A stretch of 42,055 nucleotides of DNA, from positions 59,816 through 101,870 of the forward strand of contig DTUF01000035.1 of assembly GCA_012964335.1 (NCBI GenBank), in the 5' to 3' direction. Below, piece by piece: positions 1 through 8,200 of this stretch. The notes beneath the pieces were generated by a model. It did not search any database. It was not told the DNA's origin and saw only the letters and a program-made list of their open reading frames with translations. Numbering within the stretch: the first letter of the stretch is position 1; the number at the start of each line of letters is the position of its first letter. The DNA is from Candidatus Poseidoniales archaeon. GTDB taxonomy: Archaea > Thermoplasmatota > Poseidoniia > Poseidoniales > Thalassarchaeaceae. Position numbers and translations under genes: made by a program.

Positions 1-188
1 GGGCCATGTCCAGTAATACCTACCCTTACAACGGATTCTCCGCGTCTTGAAAGCCAATGCTGAAGATTATCCCAGAGGCCCTCTGAAGTTGGCCAAGAAC
101 CCATTTCCCATTCGCCAGAATTGTCTAGCAGTAGCACTTTTGTGGCACTAGTACCAACATCAATTCCAAGTGTATATGGGCCTTTCAT
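1..188 (-). CDS. FGGY-family carbohydrate kinase, N-terminal part (runs off the window)
   Basis: The reading frame begins at an ATG at 188 on the minus strand and is open to the window edge, giving 62 codons. After a short lead it reads GIDVGTSATKVLLLD, the phosphate-1 ATP-binding motif of the FGGY sugar kinases (xylulokinase, glycerol kinase, ribulokinase). Further on, VGITGHG lines up with the conserved GITGQMHG stretch of xylulokinase-like members. A GGTGAG ribosome binding site lies 3 bases before the ATG. The gene follows the SDR gene (stop at 213) by only 24 bases on the same strand, so the two are probably co-transcribed. The family phosphorylates a sugar or polyol with ATP in the cytoplasm. 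The substrate cannot be told from this fragment. It is partial because the window ends, not because it is broken. Confidence 0.8.
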   Translation of the reverse strand, partial: MKGPYTLGIDVGTSATKVLLLDNSGEWEMGSWPTSEGLWDNLQHWLSRRGESVVRVGITGHG

Positions 189-212
189 TATCTCACCAAT
201 TAAGCCACGAAT

Positions 213-1043
213 TCATGGTAGATTCTCCGGCCCACTTGGCCACTCTATCGGAGTCCAACCAAGAGCCGATATCCCCGGTTCTAGGTCAATGAATCTAGCT
301 GGTGAATCGGATTGAGCCGCGGTCAAAAGGAATCCGGATACATTCGGATGGCCCCCGCAAGATTGAGGGTCCCAAGAAGAGAAATCGGCTCCCACTGCGG
401 CTGAAAAGAAGTTCGAAACATCTGCTTGTAAAAATGCAGTTGCTTGAAGCCGGCCTCCCCGTTCCCAATGTTCAGACTCATTGGGAATTACTGTTCCAAT
501 TCTTACGACTATACATTCCACCCCATGCCCTTTTGAGTAATACTGGCCAAGACGTTCAACGAATACTTTTGATTCCCCATATGTGCTAGTTGTAGAAGTT
601 CCGTGGCTTACCCCGATAAGTTGTCCATCAAGAGAACCTCCTGGTAAGAGTTCAATCTCAAGTCCTACTTGGGTAAGACCTGATGAGGATAACACCACTC
701 GTCGTACACCTGCGATCTGGGCATTACGCATGAAATTCGTTGAAACCAAGATGTTGTTTCTCAACATACTCTCATCGCTATTTGAGGGGTTTGCATCTGC
801 AGCTAAATGGACTACTACTTCACAATCATCCAACATCATCTGCCAATCTGAATCACTCGCTTCTGCTAAGTCAAAATGATGGGTGACGCGGCTTGGAGCG
901 GTTGCATCCTCTGTATTCCTGCCAGCCTCCATCCAGTCTTCATGAGGACGGTCAATTCCAATGACTTCGTGGCCTTCAGCAACTAACGTGTCATAGACCA
1001 CTCCGCCAATTAATCCGGCCGCTCCCGTCACTGCCACACGCAT
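213..1043 (-). CDS. Extended SDR NAD-dependent epimerase/dehydratase
   Basis: The 276-residue protein starts MRVAVTGAAGLIGG, a Rossmann nucleotide-binding GxxGxxG (residues 7-13). It has HLAADANP at about residues 79-86, as in UDP-sugar epimerases, and the catalytic YxxxK pair at Y155 and K159. Members act in the cytoplasm on nucleotide sugars or related carbonyl substrates with NAD(P). The length is slightly short for the extended SDR group (about 300), and the C-terminal substrate-binding part is reduced, so the exact substrate is open. It is the first gene of a likely two-gene unit with the downstream FGGY kinase. A sugar-acid or sugar-interconversion role is inferred from that pairing. 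The gene is divergent from the M60 protease gene, with about 60 bases between starts. Confidence 0.82.
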   Translation of the reverse strand: MRVAVTGAAGLIGGVVYDTLVAEGHEVIGIDRPHEDWMEAGRNTEDATAPSRVTHHFDLAEASDSDWQMMLDDCEVVVHLAADANPSNSDESMLRNNILVSTNFMRNAQIAGVRRVVLSSSGLTQVGLEIELLPGGSLDGQLIGVSHGTSTTSTYGESKVFVERLGQYYSKGHGVECIVVRIGTVIPNESEHWERGGRLQATAFLQADVSNFFSAAVGADFSSWDPQSCGGHPNVSGFLLTAAQSDSPARFIDLEPGISALGWTPIEWPSGPENLP

Positions 1044-1091
1044 CTTTCGTCAATGTCCGATACGGCGGCATCATATTGACCTAATCGCTAC

Positions 1092-1108
1092 TGCCATTTA
1101 CAATGGCA
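1092..1108 (+). promoter_or_regulatory. Inverted repeat across the start codon of the M60 protease gene
   Basis: TGCCATT (1092-1098) and AATGGCA (1102-1108) form a perfect 7-bp stem with a 3-base loop, and the ATG at 1103-1105 lies inside the right arm. A TATA-like CATATTG at about 1070-1078 would place the transcript start near 1100. The messenger may therefore be leaderless, in which case the hairpin would form only in DNA or in longer transcripts. Whether it has any function is not known. Confidence 0.3.
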
Positions 1109-4100
1109 GATGGAAATGCGGGGCTTGCAATTGCGGTTTCAACACTTCTGTTGTTGGTTAGTTTGGGGGGTGCTGGCTACTATTTCGCAACTAGAACCCC
1201 AGATTCACCACCACCCAACGAAGGAAATAATTCACCAACTGAACCCATTGATAACGGCAACAACACCCAAGCAATTATTTGCGCTGATAATCAGCGAGAA
1301 ATCTTTGGAGAAAATTTGGCTGTCGTAATCGGATGCGAAGATATTTCCCCACCAACCAACGCGTCTTTTGAATTCAATTCAATAGAAGTTACTCTCGGGT
1401 CAATAACTGGTATCAATTGGAGCATTGATGGTGATTCGCCATTTGTATTCACTGTAGACTGCTCAGATTCTGCGGCCCAATTACACATAGGAGAGGGAGA
1501 TGGTGAGCCCGCATGGCTCGTTACAGCAAATGAAATTGGCATCTCAACTTGCGATGTAGAAGTCACCAACAAAGGTGGTTCAACAAACCTCTCTCTCGAG
1601 ATTATTGTGGTAGATATGGCACCTTTTGCTTTGAACTACCAACCGTCAACGCACATTCTGACTAAGGGAGAGCCGTTCACTATTTTCGCTTATTATGAAC
1701 AAGGCGAGCCGACCTCTTGGGAGTCTAGTCCGCCGATGCCACCTGGACTTGAATTACGTGATGATGGGGCAATTATTGGTGCACCTACAACTTTGATGCC
1801 TGCTACGACTTACACGATTACTGGTAGTAACGATGGTGGAACTGATTCAACCAATATCACCATCACTGTTCACGACCAAGCACCCGATTTAATCACATAT
1901 CTAGAAGAAGAGTTGATCCTCACTCTTGGTGAACAAATGAATGACATGATTCCTAGTCATATCGGAGGGGATGTTGTGAGTTGGGAAGTTGACCCATCTC
2001 TTCCATCAGGACTAAATTTTTCTCATGTAACAGGACGAATTTATGGTACACCAGATACCCTATATGAACGCTCAGCACACATTGTATATGCCAATAATTC
2101 GGGCGGTTATGGGGCAATCATTTTACAAATAACAGTCAATGATAAAACCGTTGAATCAATTGATTACGGTAGCCAAGATTTTGACCTAGTTTTTGGTGCA
2201 TCAACGCTGAATATCACTCCATCGACAAGCGGCGGAACACCTGTTTCTTGGGGTATTGAACCTGCCCTTGCAATGGGGCTACAACTTGATGCTCAAAACG
2301 GGATATTAATCGGTAGTGCTGACGAAATAACACCATGGGTCAATCATACTATTTGGGCTAACAATTCTGGAGGTTCTTTCTCAACTTGGCTCAATATTAG
2401 AATCTCCAACATGACACCAGATAATATCTCATGGGAAGGTGGCTTAGAACAGATTCTAGAAGCGAACAAATCGGTTTCAATTTCAGCAATCAACAACGGC
2501 CCATCAATTGACACTTGGGAAGTTGAGCCACCACTACCTGAAGGGCTATTCCTATCTCCAACCAACGGGACAATCTTTGGTTCCCCGATTGGAAGGGATG
2601 GACTCAACTTATCTCGCCATGCTTGGACAACACACACTATTTGGGCTAACAATTCAGGGGGAGAGCTTGGAATGAATCTTACATTCGCAATCCATGATTT
2701 AGCACAAGACCACAATGAATTGACCAAGCGCCCGATTGGTACTGTTGATTATGGCGGCGCTTGGCCTTCACTTATTCTCCCAATAGGGGAATGGTCGTTT
2801 AGTCTTGGCATTGACTGGGATAACCGTCCTATTTCATCGGCTGCGCACGCTGGAAAAGGCAGAATTGTCGGCTATGGTCATGAGACAATGGTTGCAAGAA
2901 CAGGAACCGATGGCCTAGCCAACCTAAGCATAAATGCACTCGATTGGGTTTGTGATGGAAATGGAAAAACCGTTGGATTGGAATCATCTTTCAATGGTTG
3001 GCAGAATACCCTGCTAGCTGAAGGATATGCAGTTGTTACAAGCGCCACCACTGCAGACTTAGTCAATTTAGATTGCTTTGTTACTGAGTTTTGGAATTCA
3101 TATTCAGACGCTGATAATCTCGCTATCACTACATGGTTAGAAGATGGTGGTGGATTAATTATGGGTGGTCACGCATGGTATTGGTCGTACACAAATAGTG
3201 ATGCAGCACACAATTATCCAGGCAATAAAATTGCCAAATCTACTGGCCTATTCATATCTACATCATCAGGTTCGGCCACCTTTGCAGTAAATTCCAATGA
3301 ATGGGGCGACCTTTACAGATTGCATGGCGCACTACCTCTAATCGTGGACCATGTGAATGGTACTCAAATGATGACGCAAAATGATGCTACTATCGGCGCT
3401 AAAACAGTCTCACTATGTGTATCTAATTTGCCACTAGATTACACCGGGGTATGGGATTCTCTACGCAAGATGAGTAACGACACCGGCTGGATTCATATTG
3501 ACTCAAACAACCAATACACGATGAACGTCGATGAAGTTGATGATTTACTTCTCAATATTCAAGAACAATTAATGCTCAAATTACCAGCAGAGGAACTTGA
3601 ACCACATCCATCCCACAGTTCGTTCCCAGGACCTGTCAACCCATCCTCTCCTAGACCCTTTAGAATAGTGTTGATTAACGGAACTTTTGAGGGCTTACCA
3701 AGCCAATTTGGTTATGCAAATGCAAGGTCTTCGGGCAGAATGTCAACAGGAATGTATGCGCCTGCTGGAGAAGTAATCAATATCACAATCCCACAATCTA
3801 TGGTGAGCCAAGGCGCCTCAATTCTAATCGGCGCACATTCCGATTCCTTATGGGGAAAAACAACCCTTGACAGGCATCCAAAAATCACTCGGAGTTGGTC
3901 AATCAAGAACACATCAATGCAGGTCGGTAACGCCTTTGGTGGCCCGATTTATGTGACAATTCCAGCCGGCTCAACATTTGGAGATTTCAATGTTACAATT
4001 GAAAATGCCGTTGACATGCCACGTTATATTCACGGCGTAACAGATATTCATGATTGGGAAATGGTACTAAGACATTCACCAGCCCCAATCGCAGAACTAG

Positions 4101-5161
4101 AATCTGACTGGTTCATACTAACTGTTCCATCATCTTACATCAGAAATCTTGACCATCCTAACGAAACCATGGATTTCTGGGATGAGGCCTTGCAAATGGA
4201 ACACAATCTCAGTGGATACACACCTTGGCCACGTGTTGAAAGAGCTGTATTTGATGTGCAAATTTCAGCAGGTTGGATGCATTCAGGGTATCCCTTCATG
4301 GCCCACACAGCAAGTGTCAGCGGAGTGGTAAACGGTAGTGCCATGCGAGCTAATGGAGATTGGGGAATGTTCCATGAATTAGGGCATAACCACCAGTGGA
4401 TGTCCTCTACTTTGCCCGGTACGACCGAAACCACGTGTAACCTATACTCGGTAAAACTGATGACTGAATTGGTTGGAAAAGACCTGAGAGCAGGACACAG
4501 TGCATTGAACACTCAGAGCATGATAAACCGAGTTGAAACTTATTTTTCAGGAGGCTCACAAATCTCCCAATGGAGTGTTTGGACAGCACTCGAAACATAC
4601 CTACAAATCCAAGAAGAATTTGGTTGGGAACCGATTACTGCGGCGTATCAAGAATACTATTACAACCTTACAACTCAGCCTTCAGGAGACTCAGCGGAAT
4701 TCAATGAGTATGCAAAATGGATCTCAATAAAAACAGGATACAACATGACCTCATTCCTTGCCGCCTGGGGATTCCCAATTACCGAAACGACTCAAAATGC
4801 GGTTGACCACCTCCCAGTTTGGACCACTGACCCTCTCCGAGGATGGGTAAATGAATACGACCCTGAAACTAGATATGAGGTGACAAGTAATGTTACGATT
4901 ACCAAAGCTGATGTTGAATGGCTGGTTTATGACAATGGAACAAACACCACGTGGAATGTATGTTGGGGGCTCGCGGATGGTGGGACCGTACAGGGGAATT
5001 GGGACTTCTGTGACTCTATTGGGAGTGATTTAAGCACCGGTGGAAATAGTCATCCACTAAATGGATTATTCCCGGCAACAGATTACTATTGGCGGCTGAC
5101 TGCAGAAAATGGAAATGGCAACTGGTGGGATGATTCTACCCGCCAATTTACTACACCTTAA
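1103..5161 (+). CDS. Membrane-anchored TCAF-like M60 metallopeptidase with Ig-like repeats
   Basis: This is a 1352-residue protein with one N-terminal hydrophobic segment (about residues 8-28) that can act as signal anchor. It is followed by a Pro/Asn-rich linker and about five beta-sandwich repeats (about 60-535) of the putative-Ig He_PIG type, with recurring signatures such as PPLPEGL, GTIFGSP and ANNSGG. Residues about 540-860 include GGGLIMGGHAWYW (W692, W694). This resembles the amidotransferase-like domain that precedes M60 peptidases in TCAF/FAM115 proteins. The M60 (enhancin-like) catalytic domain carries HELGH at 1091-1095 with a downstream Glu at 1109. A fibronectin-III-like domain closes the protein (about 1260-1352). 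M60 enzymes are zinc proteases that cut heavily glycosylated proteins such as mucins. Activity outside the cell on glycoproteins is inferred. It lies 108 bases before the CARDB surface protein. Confidence 0.85.
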   Translation: MADGNAGLAIAVSTLLLLVSLGGAGYYFATRTPDSPPPNEGNNSPTEPIDNGNNTQAIICADNQREIFGENLAVVIGCEDISPPTNASFEFNSIEVTLGSITGINWSIDGDSPFVFTVDCSDSAAQLHIGEGDGEPAWLVTANEIGISTCDVEVTNKGGSTNLSLEIIVVDMAPFALNYQPSTHILTKGEPFTIFAYYEQGEPTSWESSPPMPPGLELRDDGAIIGAPTTLMPATTYTITGSNDGGTDSTNITITVHDQAPDLITYLEEELILTLGEQMNDMIPSHIGGDVVSWEVDPSLPSGLNFSHVTGRIYGTPDTLYERSAHIVYANNSGGYGAIILQITVNDKTVESIDYGSQDFDLVFGASTLNITPSTSGGTPVSWGIEPALAMGLQLDAQNGILIGSADEITPWVNHTIWANNSGGSFSTWLNIRISNMTPDNISWEGGLEQILEANKSVSISAINNGPSIDTWEVEPPLPEGLFLSPTNGTIFGSPIGRDGLNLSRHAWTTHTIWANNSGGELGMNLTFAIHDLAQDHNELTKRPIGTVDYGGAWPSLILPIGEWSFSLGIDWDNRPISSAAHAGKGRIVGYGHETMVARTGTDGLANLSINALDWVCDGNGKTVGLESSFNGWQNTLLAEGYAVVTSATTADLVNLDCFVTEFWNSYSDADNLAITTWLEDGGGLIMGGHAWYWSYTNSDAAHNYPGNKIAKSTGLFISTSSGSATFAVNSNEWGDLYRLHGALPLIVDHVNGTQMMTQNDATIGAKTVSLCVSNLPLDYTGVWDSLRKMSNDTGWIHIDSNNQYTMNVDEVDDLLLNIQEQLMLKLPAEELEPHPSHSSFPGPVNPSSPRPFRIVLINGTFEGLPSQFGYANARSSGRMSTGMYAPAGEVINITIPQSMVSQGASILIGAHSDSLWGKTTLDRHPKITRSWSIKNTSMQVGNAFGGPIYVTIPAGSTFGDFNVTIENAVDMPRYIHGVTDIHDWEMVLRHSPAPIAELESDWFILTVPSSYIRNLDHPNETMDFWDEALQMEHNLSGYTPWPRVERAVFDVQISAGWMHSGYPFMAHTASVSGVVNGSAMRANGDWGMFHELGHNHQWMSSTLPGTTETTCNLYSVKLMTELVGKDLRAGHSALNTQSMINRVETYFSGGSQISQWSVWTALETYLQIQEEFGWEPITAAYQEYYYNLTTQPSGDSAEFNEYAKWISIKTGYNMTSFLAAWGFPITETTQNAVDHLPVWTTDPLRGWVNEYDPETRYEVTSNVTITKADVEWLVYDNGTNTTWNVCWGLADGGTVQGNWDFCDSIGSDLSTGGNSHPLNGLFPATDYYWRLTAENGNGNWWDDSTRQFTTP

Positions 5162-5196
5162 TTGGATATTACTTATTGAAATTTGTAAAGGGTGAA

Positions 5197-5211
5197 TTGG
5201 CCGTAGGCCTA
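5197..5211 (+). terminator. Stem-loop after the M60 protease gene
   Basis: GGCC, loop GTA, GGCC forms a compact hairpin, extended imperfectly by ATT/TAT, about 36 bases after the stop codon at 5161. The same kind of small-loop hairpin follows several other genes in this window. It lacks a clear T-run, so the terminator call rests mostly on position. Confidence 0.3.
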
Positions 5212-5269
5212 TTCACTACGATAACAACCTTCATCACCGCTGTATGTTGAGGACTTTTGAGGTGAGGCA

Positions 5270-8200
5270 TTGTCTGGTATCAGGATTGCAACCCTCGTTG
5301 GAGCGCTTTCCCTTACCCTGATGTTACTGAGTAATATTCCTGCTCCAACTATTCAAAACGGTAGTGAATCAACTTCTGAATTAGAATCTCTTGTAACTAT
5401 TTTACCCGAACTTGGGGCAACCTCAGGCAGGGGTAATTCTGACCTAATTGTTGACTACATCTCAGCCAGTTGGAGCACATCTGAAGCCGGTGAGACAGAA
5501 TATGTGAGTGTCAGAATAGAAAACCAAGGCACGGACTCCTCCGGCTCGTTCTATTGGGGAATCTACCTCTCGACCGACACCACCATCACCACGAGTGACA
5601 TCGAACTCGACACCTACTACAAGTCGTCAATCTCCTCTGGCAGCAGTTACTCGAGCGGCTCAAAGAGCGTCCAGATTCCAACTACTATCACCGGAGGACG
5701 CTACTATGTCGGCGCCCTAGCTGACATCAACAATCAGGTCAGCGAGTCAGACGAGAACAACAACGACAAACACGATACCGGTCGAGTCACCATCGACGAG
5801 CAGCCCGACCTGACCGGTCGAAGTTGCAGCGCTCCGACTACGGGGGTGGTGGGTGACACACTTGACTCAACGATAACTGTCGGTTTTGATAATGACCCTG
5901 GAGGAAACTATATTGCCGACTCGGGAACTTTTTATTGGGCAATGTATCTCAGTACTGACAGCACTATAACCAATAATGATGAACAGGTTGGAAGTGACCA
6001 ATACGAATCTAATATCTATGGTGGAAGTTACAGCACTGACACCCTAAGCACCTCTAATCGCATTCCTAGTTCAATGAACCCTGGAACGTATTATTGGGGA
6101 TTTTTAATTGATGTGAGAACGGATGTTGATGAGCAGAGTGAATCAAACAATGCTTACACATGCAGTACCCAGATTACAATTGAAGACGACCTGCCGGACA
6201 TCGTTGCTGACAATGTCGGCACCTCCACAAATTCCGTGGTGATGGGTGATACCATCTCGGTAACCTACCGAATCGAGAACGATGGCAACGACTACACCGG
6301 CTCGTTCCACTGGGAACTCTACCTCTCTACAGACCGCACCATAACCACTAGCGACATCTACATCGACGAATTCAGTCGGAGCAGTATATCTCCCGGCTAC
6401 TACGCTTCGGGGACACAGTACAGCGTTCAGATCCCAACCGGAATCAATCCAGGTTACTACTACCTCGGAATGATCGCTGACAGCCGCACCTCGGTCAGTG
6501 AACTCGACGAGACAAACAATGTCGTTGCCGACACCGGACGCCTTAACGTTGAGGAGCAGGCAGACTTAGTCCCGGATAACCCTAGTGGACCTTCATCTGC
6601 ATATACTGGGGATACAGTCAATCTCAACTGGAGAATTGACAATGATGGAGACGATTCATCAGGCTGGTTCTATTGGAAAGCATACCTTTCAACCGATTCA
6701 ACTATCACTTCATCAGATACCGTTCTTGGCTCTTCAAATTATGCCTCATCAATAAATGGAGGTTCGTACCGAACTGGCCAACTAAGTGTGACAATTCCCA
6801 ATAGCATGTCAAGTCGAAGTTATTACTGGGGAATTATTGTTGATACCTCGGATTACGTAACAGAAGGGGATGAGAATAACAATGCTATTTCAGGCAATTC
6901 TATCTCAATTACCGTTGCCACCCCTGATTTACAGGCGGACTCAATTTCGGTAGATTCATCCACCTCTACAATTTGTACAGAAGAACTGGTGACTGTCAAT
7001 GTAGGAGTTTCAAACCAAGGAAATGTTAACGCTGGCTCACATTATTTTGAAGTTCTTTTCTCGCAAACTGGGGCCTCAAATTCATGGATTAGCATCGGCC
7101 ATGCAAGTGGTAGTAGCGGAGTATCTTCTTACAACTTACAAGTTAGTGGCACTATACCTGCATCAATGACTGCAGGCAATTATTTCGCAGCAGTTTATGT
7201 TGACTCACTGTCCCAAATTTCTGAATCTAATGAGAACAACAATGTCTACGACACCTCATCTCAGCAATTAACTGTGCTTGACTGCACTCCTGACCTCAAA
7301 CCAACATCGCTAAGCGGGCCAACATCAGTACTACCAGGCCAAACCGTGACTCTATCATATTCATTTGAGAATACTGGTATGGGTGAAGCGAGTAATTTCC
7401 CTATTGATTTATTCCTTTCTTCAAATCCAACAATTGACACAACTGATACCCATCTTGGAGCCGCCACTATCACCAATATTGGAGCAAGTTCAACCATCAG
7501 CGACACTATTAGCGTCACGATTCCTTCAAACATCGGTTCTGGTTGTTGGTATTATGGAATCATTGTTGACATGAATGATGTTGTTGTTGAATTAAATGAA
7601 AATGACAATTCCCTTGCCAGCTCTAATCAGGTTTGTATTTTACAACCTAATTTACGAATCGTTTCTGTTAGTAGCCCCGGTCCATCCATGCTTGGACAAT
7701 CCGTAGAAATCTCAGTAGTGATTGAGAATGTTGGTGGGGCAAACGCTGGGCGGCATCAGTTAGCAATCTTTGCTGAAATCCTTGATCCTGCTGGCCACCC
7801 AGATTACTTGCTAGAAACAGTGAATATCACTTCCCTTGCATCTGGGTCAAATGTTGAAATCACTAGAACTGTACAACTTCCAACCTCTCCTTCCGGCTCA
7901 TATCGCATTTTTGTAATTGTGGATGATGCAAGCGCCATTACTGAGTCAGATGAGAGTGACAATGAAGGGTTTGGGACCTCTTTTCAAGTAACAAATCCAA
8001 CAAACGATTTGTTAGCAAAATGGATAACTGGTCCAACTTCTGCCGAGCCTGGACAAACCGTCACCTTACAGTGGGAGATACAAAATTTAGGTGTTGAAGA
8101 AGCGAGTTTTGATGTTGAAATATGGCTATCACAAAACAATATTTGGGATAGTAATGACCGTCTTATCACATCTTATTCGGTAAACAGTCTTGGTGCTGGA

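Noticed and set aside
121-589. Plus-strand frames at the left edge
   Set aside because: They are antisense to the FGGY kinase start and the SDR gene, both of which show clear family motifs.
2337-2660. Near-identical DNA stretch ACTATTTGGGCTAACAATTC at about 2347 and 2638, as a possible CRISPR or mobile repeat
   Set aside because: It encodes the same protein motif (TIWANNSGG) in successive Ig-like domains. It is only two copies and in frame, so it reflects domain repetition.
5520-5860. GC-rich CARDB tract as a mobile element insertion
   Set aside because: There are no terminal repeats, target duplications or transposase, and the tract is a full in-frame domain. Homologous exchange fits better.
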